Translations under genes and position numbers: made by a program
Shown: positions 1 to 6,991 of the stretch, in pieces
How positions within the stretch are numbered: the stretch's first letter is position 1
Layout: every line of letters starts with the position of its first letter
Source of the DNA: Deinococcus ruber
GTDB lineage: Bacteria > Deinococcota > Deinococci > Deinococcales > Deinococcaceae
Direction: 5' to 3'
DNA: 10,193 nt
Assembly (NCBI RefSeq): GCF_014648095.1
Contig: NZ_BMQL01000091.1
Span: 1 to 10,193 of the forward strand
The notes under the pieces: model-generated
Database searches by the model: none
Told to the model about the DNA's origin: nothing
Seen by the model: the letters and a program-made list of their open reading frames with translations, nothing else

Positions 1-198
1 CACGGCCTGAAAGTGTCCCACGTCGGGGACGCTCTTTCATAAAATCTGTCAGGCGGCCAGGCTATGCACTTCAGTGTAAGTCTTTTATAAGTGACTGTTC
101 TGATTCTGTTGACCTTATGTGCATTGAGGGCTATGCGGTTGATAACTTTACTTATCTGCATCGTTCTGCGCTAACCCGCCCACTTTAGGGGTGATAGT
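1..198. other. AT-rich left edge; one small open frame, no recognised gene
   Basis: This stretch is visibly poorer in G+C than the region right of 884. On the minus strand a frame opens with ATG at 159-161 and stays open to the window edge (53 codons, starting MQISKVINRIALN). It lies 37 bases downstream of the small gene at 199-561, in the same direction, but has no convincing ribosome binding site. On the plus strand a frame enters from the left edge and stops at TAA 40-42 (ending HVGDALS), which could be the last codons of another gene. The two readings overlap, and neither resembles a family I can name. No hairpin with a T-run is visible. The composition suggests that it belongs to the same foreign island as 199-880. 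Confidence 0.3.
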
Positions 199-561
199 TC
201 ACTTAGATACCTTAGTACACAAGACATCTAGAGGATAGTCAAATGTCATGTCAGACCCTACCGTAAATCCATCAGTATAGTCACCGAAATCCAAATTCAA
301 GACCGAGTCTCCGTCTCTGTCAAAGTAATATTTACCGCGCTGTGAAGATTCGAGATCATTATTTATAAATATATTTTTAATAAAACCCCCATCTTTATTC
401 AATTCTATACTAATGCAGCGATTATTTTTACAAATATCTGTATCTGAGTACACCCAATTTCCATATAAATCAGATACATCAATGTGTTTGTAGAAACTGA
501 AAAACAAGAAGATAACTAATGAACCTAATAGCGCATACATTACACGTTTACGGCCATTCAT
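199..561 (-). CDS. Small membrane-anchored lipocalin-like hypothetical protein
   Basis: The 120-residue product has a short basic N-terminus (NGRKR), one hydrophobic segment at about residues 7-24, and an outward domain of about 95 residues. That domain alternates short hydrophobic and polar stretches, with a GNW near residue 34, a KDG near 57 and a GKYYFDRDGD region around 76-85. This layout recalls small lipocalin-like or beta-barrel proteins, but only by general look. Cys44, Cys49 and Cys115 are present; Cys44 and Cys49 could form a disulfide outside the membrane. The start is ATG 559-561. A TAA at 565-567 excludes a longer frame, and the ATG overlaps the stop of an upstream frame as TAATG, which suggests translational coupling. 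Codon use is AT-rich, unlike every neighbour to the right, so transfer from another source is likely. Function is unknown. Confidence 0.65.
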   Translation of the reverse strand: MNGRKRVMYALLGSLVIFLFFSFYKHIDVSDLYGNWVYSDTDICKNNRCISIELNKDGGFIKNIFINNDLESSQRGKYYFDRDGDSVLNLDFGDYTDGFTVGSDMTFDYPLDVLCTKVSK

Positions 562-847
562 TACTTAGATGTCCCAAGCTTTATACAATCCCATCCTCTC
601 ATCTCTGCTCTCCCGTCAAGATAATAAAACAGGCAAAAGAACGTGTGGTTGTTCAGTACACGTTGAATACCTTGAGAGTTAATTTCAAATTTTTCGATAG
701 CCGCTGGCCTTCGACATAAGATGATATTTGGCAAAATACACTACCGTTCTGCGTTTGTACCCACCTAACAGTTTCTAAGATATACTGAAATCCAGCGACT
801 TTAAATGAAAAAGCGTAATTAGTTATATTTGAAAATCTATTTATATG
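561..847 (-). pseudogene. Possible decayed or frameshifted gene upstream of the lipocalin-like gene
   Basis: The 322 bases between recJ and the small gene at 199-561 hold two overlapping minus-strand frames that look protein-like. The first is open from 847 to its TGA at 653-655 (64 codons). It has no ATG, GTG or TTG near its beginning and contains stretches such as FKVAGFQYILETVRWVQTQ. The second is open from 740 to the TAA at 561-563 and ends DGRAEMRGWDCIKLGTSK; its only early start is TTG at 732-734. A single-base indel near 655-660 would join them into one tail of about 95 residues. The final TAA shares a base with the ATG of the next gene. I read this as the 3' remnant of a gene truncated at the recJ junction, but a genuine 57-residue ORF (561-734) is also possible. 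No family is recognised. Confidence 0.35.
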
Positions 848-883
848 CTAAGTAGCTACGCTAAATCCATTGAATTGACCCTG

Positions 884-2962
884 CTAATCCGCCACGCCAG
901 CCAACTCCGCCTCTTCCACCTTCATGCCTGTCATGCCCAGCACCGCCTGCGCCCAGCCCGCATCGTCGAGGTGCTGATAGAGCTGCGCCCACTGCCAGCG
1001 GCGGTAGGCGTCGGCTTTGGCCTCGTTGCCGCGCTCGCGCCCGTTGAAGCTCGCCTCCAGCTGCTCAAGCGTCTTTGGCCCCCACGCGAAACTCACGCGC
1101 CCGCTGCTCAGCCACGCGGTCAGGTCGGCTTCGGGCGGCAGGGCGTACAGCACCACTTCACCGCTCAGGGCTTGCCCGCTTTCCAGCAGCCGCACGCCGG
1201 GCACGTTGTCTTGCAGGTACGCGGCGACGCTGCCCGTGGCATACGCGCTGGCCCCGGTTCGCAGGTGTGCCACGCCGTCCACGGGTTTCAGGCGCTGAAA
1301 GTCGGCGGGTACGGTGTCGGGGCTGCCCGCCAGTTCCAGTTTCGCCAGTGGGCGCAGGCCCTCCAGCATCAATTCGACTTTCTCGACACCCCGGAAGCTG
1401 TTGAGCTGCACCTTCGCAGCAAGGTCGCGCACGCCCGCCCCCGGCGCAGATTCACGGTACTTCACGCCCTTCACGCCCTTCAGCACGAATTGCAGCGTGC
1501 TGGCGGTCTTGCCCACCATGCGGGCCGATTCCAGCTCGCCGCTGAGGTGCCACAGCGGATCGGGAAAGCCCTCGCCAAAGGGTTGCAGCCCTTCCAGCTC
1601 GGCCCACAGCGGCGCAGTCACGGCCCAGGCGGGCAGCGAGGCTTCCAGATGCAGCTCGGGAACGGGGCGCGGAAACTGGCGGGCGTACTCGTGCAGGCTG
1701 TCGCGCAGCTTGTCATATTGCCCGTCTTTCAGCGCAAACCCCGCCGCTGCCGGGTGCCCGCCGTAGCGTTTCAGATGTGCGGCGGCGTGGTGCAGCCCGC
1801 CCACTGCCGAGATGCCGGGCGTGCTGCGAACGCTGCCCTTGCCCTCGGCCACGATGTACACCGGCTTGTGGTACGTCTCCAGCAGCTTCGCCGCCACGAT
1901 GCCCATGATTCCGGCGTGCCAGCCCTCGTGCGTGACCACGATGGCGGGGTCGGCAGGGTCGGCCAGCAGCAGCGCCTGCTCGAACATCGCGTCTTGCAGC
2001 ACCCGGCGCTCGTTGTTGCGGGTTTCCAGATAGATCGCCAGTTCCTCGGCGCGGCGCGGGCTGTCGGTGGTCAGCAGTTCCAGCGCCAGATCGGCTTCGC
2101 CCAGTCGCCCAGCCGCATTGATGCGCGGAGCCAGAATGAACGCCACGTCTCTGGCACTCACCGAAGTCAGCCCCTTGCCTTCCAGCAGCACTTTCAGCCC
2201 AGGTAATTCGGTTTCGGGAAACAGGCTCAGGCCCGCCAGCACCAGCGCCCTGTTCTCACCCAGCAGCGGCGCGACATCGGCCACCGTGCCCAGCGTGGCG
2301 AGCGGCGCGAGGTGCATCGGCTCGGGTTCGTGCAGCTCCTCGTGAACGGCCCACAGCAGGTGGTACGCCACGCCCGCTCCGGTCAGGTTGTGCAGCGCCG
2401 GGTCGTAGTGCGGGGTCAGGTGCGGGTGCACCACCAGACAATCCGGGAAATTGGCGGGCGGCAGGTGATGGTCGGTCACGATGACCTCGATGCCTGCCGC
2501 CAGCAGTGACTGCACCTCGGCCGCGTTGCTCACGCCGCAGTCCACGGTAATCAGCAGGTCACAGGCTTCGGCATGCTGCGCCACCTTGTCCGGGTGGATG
2601 CCGTAGCCGTCTTTCAGGCGGTGCGGAATAAAGCCGTGGATGTCGGCCCCCAGTTTCCGCAGGCCCAGCACCAGCAGCGCGGTGGCACTCACGCCGTCGG
2701 CGTCGTAGTCGCCGTGTACGCGAATCTTCTTGTCGTGCCGGATGGCCTGCACGATGCGCCGCGCCGCCTCGACGATACCGGGATTGGGCGTCAGGGTGCG
2801 GCGGGGATACAGGTGCGCCCTGCTCAGGCCGCGTGCGTGCAGCACCTGCGCCAGCATCGGAGACACGCCGAATTCATCCATACGCTCCAGCAGTTCAGCC
2901 CGGCTCGCCGGACGTGCCAGCCGCCAGCGGGTACTGGGAATGGCCGCGTTCGTCAGCTTCAT
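884..2962 (-). CDS. recJ: Single-stranded-DNA-specific exonuclease RecJ
   Basis: RecJ degrades single-stranded DNA 5' to 3' and, in the RecFOR pathway, prepares 3' tails for RecA loading. Deinococcus lacks RecBC, so this route matters there for double-strand break repair. The 692-residue product carries the full DHH-family set: HGDYDADG at 83-90 (Asp85, Asp87, Asp89), TVDCG at 139-143 (Asp141), TDHH at 163-166, GTVADV at 225-230 (Asp229), and APRINAAGR at 278-286. The DHHA1 part ends in GGHPAAAGF (401-409). About 280 further residues follow, matching the extra C-terminal region of the Deinococcus enzyme. The metal ligands expected for Mn-dependent catalysis all appear intact. The start ATG overlaps the upstream lapA-like stop (ATGA), which fixes the start and implies coupling. 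No terminator hairpin is visible after the stop, where the sequence passes directly into AT-rich DNA. Confidence 0.96.
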   Translation of the reverse strand: MKLTNAAIPSTRWRLARPASRAELLERMDEFGVSPMLAQVLHARGLSRAHLYPRRTLTPNPGIVEAARRIVQAIRHDKKIRVHGDYDADGVSATALLVLGLRKLGADIHGFIPHRLKDGYGIHPDKVAQHAEACDLLITVDCGVSNAAEVQSLLAAGIEVIVTDHHLPPANFPDCLVVHPHLTPHYDPALHNLTGAGVAYHLLWAVHEELHEPEPMHLAPLATLGTVADVAPLLGENRALVLAGLSLFPETELPGLKVLLEGKGLTSVSARDVAFILAPRINAAGRLGEADLALELLTTDSPRRAEELAIYLETRNNERRVLQDAMFEQALLLADPADPAIVVTHEGWHAGIMGIVAAKLLETYHKPVYIVAEGKGSVRSTPGISAVGGLHHAAAHLKRYGGHPAAAGFALKDGQYDKLRDSLHEYARQFPRPVPELHLEASLPAWAVTAPLWAELEGLQPFGEGFPDPLWHLSGELESARMVGKTASTLQFVLKGVKGVKYRESAPGAGVRDLAAKVQLNSFRGVEKVELMLEGLRPLAKLELAGSPDTVPADFQRLKPVDGVAHLRTGASAYATGSVAAYLQDNVPGVRLLESGQALSGEVVLYALPPEADLTAWLSSGRVSFAWGPKTLEQLEASFNGRERGNEAKADAYRRWQWAQLYQHLDDAGWAQAVLGMTGMKVEEAELAGVAD

Positions 2963-3375
2963 GCGCTCACGTCCACGGCGCTGCGCTGGGGAGCCGTCAG
3001 GTCGGGCAGAGGGGCGTCGAGCACAGCAGAAAGCTCGGTGGAGCTGTGTTCGGGTGCCGTCTGCTCGGACACACTCGCCTGATTGACCACTGCCTGCAAC
3101 GTGGCCTGGAGGCGCGTTTCGGCGTCGCGGCGGCGGGCCAGATCGTTCAGCCGCAGCAGCCGCTGACGCAGGTAGCGCGGCAGAATCAGCAGGGCGGTGT
3201 ACAGTGCGCCCACCAGCAGCGCCAGTGCCAGCCCCAGGCCAGCAGGCAGCACCGCCTCGCGCCCGGCCACCAGCAGCGGCAGCCGCAGCAGCACCGGGTT
3301 TTCGAGATAGACCAGCACGGCGTATCCGACCATCAACAGCAGCACCACGACCTGAACGAACTGCACCACACGCAT
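2959..3375 (-). CDS. LapA-domain-like small membrane protein
   Basis: This 138-residue protein has two hydrophobic segments (about 3-23 and 43-65) joined by a short loop. A basic, probably helical stretch (66-100, rich in Arg, Leu and Gln) follows, then a polar, probably disordered tail. This is the layout of the LapA/DUF1049 family. In enterobacteria LapA works with LapB in controlling lipopolysaccharide synthesis, but no LapB is visible here and Deinococcus has no classical lipopolysaccharide, so that role should not be carried over. The gene is the first of a two-gene unit with recJ (4-base ATGA overlap). A TACACT box lies exactly 6 bases before the ATG, so the message is probably leaderless. 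The link with recJ may be only genomic; a membrane role in repair is not shown. Confidence 0.8.
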   Translation of the reverse strand: MRVVQFVQVVVLLLMVGYAVLVYLENPVLLRLPLLVAGREAVLPAGLGLALALLVGALYTALLILPRYLRQRLLRLNDLARRRDAETRLQATLQAVVNQASVSEQTAPEHSSTELSAVLDAPLPDLTAPQRSAVDVSA

Positions 3376-3381
3376 GGAACC

Positions 3382-3387
3382 AGTGTA
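3382..3387 (-). promoter_or_regulatory. -10 box of a likely leaderless lapA-like/recJ promoter
   Basis: On the minus strand TACACT is followed by six bases and then the ATG of the lapA-like gene, so transcription would begin at or next to the start codon. The five bases before the ATG contain no Shine-Dalgarno sequence. The -35 region is poor. The TANNNT-plus-6 spacing is the known leaderless signature in Deinococcus; use of this site is inferred. Confidence 0.6.
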
Positions 3388-3474
3388 GCGCGGGGCATGT
3401 GGCGTGTGGTCCGTGGCCTGTGGGAACGGCTGGAGAGCAGCAGGGTGGAAAGGGCCGATTCTACAGGCGACCGG

Positions 3475-3855
3475 CTATTCACCGTCGACATATACCCAGC
3501 GCCCCTCCGGCAGCCGCACGAACTCGCTGCGTTCGGTCAGGGTGTGGGTGTCCTGCCCGCTCCGGTAACTCGCGCTGAAACTCACCCATCCCACGCCGTC
3601 ACCCGGCCCACCATCCTCGCGGCTGTGAATCTTCAGGCCCAGCCAGCGCGTCTGATCGTTCTCCAGATTCAGGCGTGCTGGGCGTGTGGCCGGGTGCCAG
3701 GTGTGCAGCAGGTAGGCTTCCAGCCGCAGCACATACGCGCTGTAGCGGCTCCGCATCAGTTGTTCGCAGGTGCGGGCGTTTCTGCCCGCGTGCAGCGGCC
3801 CGCAGCAGACGGCGTATTTTTTGCCGGAGCCGCACATGCACAAGCCCGCGCTCAT
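3475..3855 (-). CDS. YchJ-family protein (UPF0225) with N-terminal SEC-C type metal motif
   Basis: The 126-residue product begins with a Cys motif of the SEC-C kind: Cys6-x-Cys8, then GSGKKY, then Cys17-Cys18-GP. In this family the motif binds zinc. The YchJ core follows: LMRSRYSAYV at 33-42, HTWHPATRP at 51-59, WLGL at 71-74, VSFSASY at 91-97, ERSEFVR at 108-114 and WVYVDG near the end. The length fits the short YchJ form that lacks a second, C-terminal SEC-C motif. The molecular role of YchJ proteins is not established. The start ATG overlaps the stop of the upstream LRV gene (ATGA), so the two are translated together. An AGGT just before the ATG could serve as a weak ribosome site. About 100 bases separate the gene from the next operon. 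Confidence 0.9.
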   Translation of the reverse strand: MSAGLCMCGSGKKYAVCCGPLHAGRNARTCEQLMRSRYSAYVLRLEAYLLHTWHPATRPARLNLENDQTRWLGLKIHSREDGGPGDGVGWVSFSASYRSGQDTHTLTERSEFVRLPEGRWVYVDGE

Positions 3856-5243
3856 AGACCTGCTTCCAGCCTGACCTGCTCGTCGGGGTCGGCCTGAAGT
3901 CTGGCCCGCACCAGCGGCGGCAGATCGGCCCGGCCCGCCAGCGACAGGCGTACGCCCGCATCGGGGTCGGCGGCCAGCGGCCCGAAGGCGTCGGCGGGAA
4001 GCAGCGGATGAGTCGCCACCGCCCGGCGCACACCGGGGTGCGGGTCGGCCATCAGCTTCAGCAGGAGCGCGTCGCCGGGGGCTTCTGCCAGGGCTGCGCC
4101 GCGCCGTACCTCGGCCACCTCGTCGTCACTCAGGCGCTCCAGCACGCTGCCGGGAAGGTCGGGGCGCACGCACAGCACCGTGCGAACAGTCGGGTCGCTG
4201 TCGAGGGCCAGCGCTTCCAGCACGGCGGCGCTCATCTCGGCTGCCGAGGCGACGTGCAGCCGGATGTCGGGTTCGGGCGACTGGATCAGCGACAGAATCG
4301 CGGCTTCCGAGAGGTCGTCGCGGTCGAGCAGGGCGCGGCGCACCACCTCCGAGGGGTCGGCAGCCAGCCGCTCCATCGCTGCTGCCGGAAGCTGCGGACG
4401 GCGGGCCAGTGCGGCGCGGACTTCGGGATCGGCGTCGTGTTCGGCCCGGCCCAGCCACCCCTGCGGCACCTGCCACGCCTGAAGCGCGGCGGCCCGTACC
4501 CCCGGATGATCGCTGGCTGCCAGCGCTTCACGCGTGGCACGCGGCAGATCGTGGCGGCGGGCAATGGCGGCCTGAACGTCGTAATCCTCGTCGTCAGCCA
4601 GTGCCAGCATCGCCGCTATCGGCAGATCCATTCGCCGCGCCACCACTGCCCGCACGAAGGCGTGGGCGTCGGCGGCCAGTCTGGCGCTCAGGGCAGGCGA
4701 CAGCTCTTCGCGGGCTGCCACGGCCTTTCTCACGTCGTAGTCGTCGTCGTTGCCGAGCATCTCGGCCAGCGAGGCGGGCAGGTCGCGCCGCCGGGCCATC
4801 GCCTCGCGCAGTTGCCAGTCGGCGGCGCAGGCCAGATTGCGAATGCGCGTTTCGCTCAGGTCGCTTCTGGCGGCCACTGCCAGTCTGGGTGGCAGCTGCT
4901 CGTGCCGCAGCGCCGCGTCCTGTACCCACGCCGGAGCCTGCGGAAGTGCCACCAGCCGCGCCACCGTCTCGCCGGGCCAGCCGCCCAGCAGTCCCGGCTG
5001 AGCCAGGCGCAGCAGCGTCAGGGCGGGGTTGGACAGCACGGCTGCCGGATACGACTCGCCCAGCGTTCCCAGCACCTCTGCCGGAGTATTCGGATGACGC
5101 GCCACCGCTTCCCGAACCGCGTTATCGGGGTGCTGTGCCAGGGCGCTCAACTCGTCGGCGCGGGTCTGCGGCGAGCAGGCCAGCTCCAGTGCCTGGGCCG
5201 CCGGAAGGGTGGCAAACGTCAAGGAAAGAGGGCTGGAAGTCAC
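3852..5243 (-). CDS. LRV (leucine-rich repeat variant) repeat protein
   Basis: The product is about 463 residues built almost wholly of repeats of roughly 24 residues. Each contains an Asp/Pro-x-Val-Arg-x-Ala-(Val/Leu)-Ala helix followed by (Asp/Pro)-Leu-Pro and a second Leu-rich helix. I count at least 14 Val-Arg units, including NAVREAVARHPNTP, YDVRKAVAAREELS, PEVRAALARRPQLP, PGVRRAVATHPLLP and AGVRLSLAGRADLP. Such proteins form superhelical scaffolds that bind other macromolecules. The founding LRV protein of Azotobacter has an N-terminal 4Fe-4S Cys cluster, which is absent here; only three scattered Cys are seen. I chose the GTG at 5241-5243 over a longer reading because a TATCAT -10 box sits exactly 6 bases upstream and the added residues are low-complexity and unlike repeats. 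The gene is coupled to YchJ by ATGA. Partner unknown. Confidence 0.85.
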   Translation of the reverse strand: MTSSPLSLTFATLPAAQALELACSPQTRADELSALAQHPDNAVREAVARHPNTPAEVLGTLGESYPAAVLSNPALTLLRLAQPGLLGGWPGETVARLVALPQAPAWVQDAALRHEQLPPRLAVAARSDLSETRIRNLACAADWQLREAMARRRDLPASLAEMLGNDDDYDVRKAVAAREELSPALSARLAADAHAFVRAVVARRMDLPIAAMLALADDEDYDVQAAIARRHDLPRATREALAASDHPGVRAAALQAWQVPQGWLGRAEHDADPEVRAALARRPQLPAAAMERLAADPSEVVRRALLDRDDLSEAAILSLIQSPEPDIRLHVASAAEMSAAVLEALALDSDPTVRTVLCVRPDLPGSVLERLSDDEVAEVRRGAALAEAPGDALLLKLMADPHPGVRRAVATHPLLPADAFGPLAADPDAGVRLSLAGRADLPPLVRARLQADPDEQVRLEAGL

Positions 5244-5249
5244 GCCCGC

Positions 5250-5255
5250 ATGATA
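5250..5255 (-). promoter_or_regulatory. -10 box of a likely leaderless LRV/ychJ promoter
   Basis: TATCAT on the minus strand (five of six bases match TATAAT) is followed by GCGGGC and then the GTG start. The spacing is the same as for the lapA-like gene. No ribosome binding site lies between box and start. This decides the start codon. The -35 region is poor. Confidence 0.6.
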
Positions 5256-5257
5256 GG

Positions 5258-5281
5258 GGCTGGGAAGGACACACCCCAGCC
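5258..5281. repeat. 7-bp inverted repeat just upstream of the LRV -10 box
   Basis: GGCTGGG at 5258-5264 and CCCAGCC at 5275-5281 are perfect inverted arms separated by 10 bases. They start 2 bases from the -10 box and cover the spacer and -35 region, where a regulator could bind. A weak terminator of the upstream VWA gene is the alternative, but no T-run follows on either strand. Confidence 0.4.
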
Positions 5282-5372
5282 GCGTTGTGGTGGCCCTTCC
5301 TGAAGAGCGGCGGGAAGGCAACAGAGCAGGTCTGGTCTGCTGTTCCTACTGCCCAACTCCTACCCCCCTCCC

Positions 5373-6527
5373 TCACTCTTCCAGTCGCAGCACCTCGCCA
5401 AAGGGAAAGCCCTCGTCTTCCAGGCCACCGGGCGGCACCACCCACAGCACCGGGACTCTGGGGGCCAGTTCGGGGAAGTCGCCGTACCCGTCGGTCAGGT
5501 ACACCAGCAGGTCGGGGTCGTGGTCGGCCACCTTGCCGAAGATGGGCCGGAAGTCGGTGCCGCCGCCCCCCTGTGGCGGGGGAATCTCCGACCCGGCGGT
5601 CAGCGGGTGGGGGCCGTAGGCTTCGGTGTCGGCGTAGTACAGCTCGGCCCGCACGTGCGGATACGCCCCCAGAATGCCCTGCACCTCGGCCACCAGCGCT
5701 TTCACCGCCGCGTCGTCCACGCTGCCCGAGGTATCCACCGCGATCAGGGCGTGCAGGCTTTCGTCGTCCAGCGCTTCCAGATACAGCCCCCGCCCCACGA
5801 AGCGGCGGTCAAACCCTCCGAAATCGACGGGCGTGCGGGCCAGAAATCTCCAGAGCTGGCTCTTCCAGTCGAGCCGTGCCGGGGCAAGTCTTGCGAGTTC
5901 GCGGTGCATGCCCAGCGGGTCGCTGCCCTTTCCGGTCAGGCTCTGGGCGGCGCGGGCCTGTTCCAGCGTGCCCTTCCAGCGGCGGGCGGTGTCGGCGGTG
6001 TTGCTGGGTTTGCCCGTTTTGGGCGGCGCGTCCGAGGGGGGGCCGTCCATCAGGTCGCTGCCCGCTTCGCCCTCGCCGCTGCTGTCCTGTTCGTCCTGGC
6101 TGTCCTCCAGCGCGGCATACACCTCTTCCACACTCAGCGCTTCCAGGTGCTCATCGCGGGCGGCGTCTTCGGCAGTCGCGAGCCCCGCCTGGGCCACCAT
6201 GCCGTTCACGATCAGGTCGGCGGCCCTGTTCCAGCGCTTCTTTTCGCGGGGGCCGCGCCGGGGCACATGCGACAGCGCGGCGTGCAGCACCTCGTGCAGC
6301 AGCAGCCCGTCGAGCTGGGCGGCAGGAAGCTGGGCGGCGGCCTCGGGGTTCAGATACACCCGGTCGCCGTCGGTGCCTGCCAGCGCCACTTCGCGCGACG
6401 GCACGATGTCGGTGTGCAGCAGCAGCGTGGCAAAAAATGCGCTCTTGCCGCGCAGCCGCAGCCGCGAGCCGGAAAGAAGTTGGGCGAAATCGGGTGGCGG
6501 GTGGATGGGTGGGGGTTTGTCAGTCAT
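5373..6527 (-). CDS. VWA-like protein with putative metallopeptidase domain (DUF2201 type)
   Basis: The 384-residue product has two parts. The N-terminal part resembles the putative metallopeptidase region of the DUF2201 family and contains LLLHEVLHAALSH, an HEXXH zinc motif at His78-His82. A long acidic, probably flexible linker runs from about 141 to 185. The C-terminal VWA-like part has DTSGS at 265-269, GGGTDF at about 321-326 and YLTDGYGD at 343-350, which matches a metal-ion-dependent adhesion site. Proteins of this type work beside a MoxR-class AAA+ ATPase, here at 6988-8013, probably remodelling or activating a client; the client is unknown. The start is ATG 6525-6527, because GGAG (6533-6536) lies 5 bases upstream. 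A TTG seven codons further out lacks such a site. Unusually, an opposite-strand gene sits between this gene and its ATPase. Confidence 0.9.
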   Translation of the reverse strand: MTDKPPPIHPPPDFAQLLSGSRLRLRGKSAFFATLLLHTDIVPSREVALAGTDGDRVYLNPEAAAQLPAAQLDGLLLHEVLHAALSHVPRRGPREKKRWNRAADLIVNGMVAQAGLATAEDAARDEHLEALSVEEVYAALEDSQDEQDSSGEGEAGSDLMDGPPSDAPPKTGKPSNTADTARRWKGTLEQARAAQSLTGKGSDPLGMHRELARLAPARLDWKSQLWRFLARTPVDFGGFDRRFVGRGLYLEALDDESLHALIAVDTSGSVDDAAVKALVAEVQGILGAYPHVRAELYYADTEAYGPHPLTAGSEIPPPQGGGGTDFRPIFGKVADHDPDLLVYLTDGYGDFPELAPRVPVLWVVPPGGLEDEGFPFGEVLRLEE

Positions 6528-6649
6528 ACAGACTCCAGGTACCTGCAATCTGTCAGGTTCTCAGTGAAGCATGGTCGAGCAGACAGATGTGGAATGGGCA
6601 GCGCACAGTTGCACTCACATGGAACGAATACCCGCTCTAAGCTGCTGAA

Positions 6650-6991
6650 ATGTTCCCGCTCGACTATCATCTTCCCGATTTCAAAGACGGCGTGGTACAT
6701 GGCCGAGTTGCCCTCTGGTTAGTACAGCGCCGACTGGTCTTCGGAACGCTTTTAAATCTGTTGACAGGAATCAGTGGCTGGTTTCTTCGGTTCGATGGGC
6801 CGAAATTTCCAATTGGGATCATTTATGCGGTCTTTATGCTATCGAACTCGTTTGTGCTTAACATCGATGATCAAGTCGGCGTCCTGTTTCTTGAACTGGC
6901 CCTCGGTGTCAGAGTATTGAGCGCCGCTCTATACGTTTACGTTACTTTGCGCGAAATCAGGGCGACCAACCCTGCACTTCAGAAAACTTAG
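6650..6991 (+). CDS. Small hypothetical membrane protein, opposite strand, inside the MoxR-VWA module
   Basis: The 113-residue product has three likely membrane segments at about 29-46, 54-71 and 76-99, and short charged ends. Its DNA is clearly lower in G+C than both flanking genes. The minus strand here has no long open frame, so this is not a shadow of another gene. The ATG at 6650 is the first possible start, as TAA lies at 6638-6640. No ribosome binding site is visible, but TAAGCT at 6638-6643 precedes the ATG by 6 bases, a weak match to the leaderless layout. The stop TAG (6989-6991) overlaps the stop of the convergent ATPase gene (6988-6990). I recognise no family. Placement and composition suggest a late insertion. 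Confidence 0.6.
   Translation: MFPLDYHLPDFKDGVVHGRVALWLVQRRLVFGTLLNLLTGISGWFLRFDGPKFPIGIIYAVFMLSNSFVLNIDDQVGVLFLELALGVRVLSAALYVYVTLREIRATNPALQKT

Noticed and set aside
1..42. Plus-strand partial frame ending HVGDALS, considered as a transposase tail
   Set aside because: Only 13 residues are visible, no family can be assigned, and an opposing minus-strand frame is equally possible.
519..719. Plus-strand frame of 66 codons in the AT-rich island
   Set aside because: It overlaps the better-supported minus-strand gene, has no ribosome site, and its translation shows no fold-like pattern.
845..2206. Plus-strand open frame of 453 codons opposite recJ
   Set aside because: It lies wholly antisense to a RecJ with intact motifs and shows low-complexity His/Gln/Arg content.
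5283..5320. CCTTCC/GGAAGG imperfect hairpin after the VWA gene
   Set aside because: It has a 12-base loop, mismatched outer pairs and no T-run, so it is not a credible terminator.
6547..6557. 11-base repeat AATCTGTCAGG, also present at 43-53
   Set aside because: A match of this length is expected by chance in a 10-kb window, and the flanks do not match.
4409..6640. Very long plus-strand open frame (743 codons) opposite the LRV and VWA genes
   Set aside because: It is Arg-, Pro- and Ala-rich with no domain pattern, crosses two genes and their promoter region, and is the usual mirror of GC-rich coding sequence.
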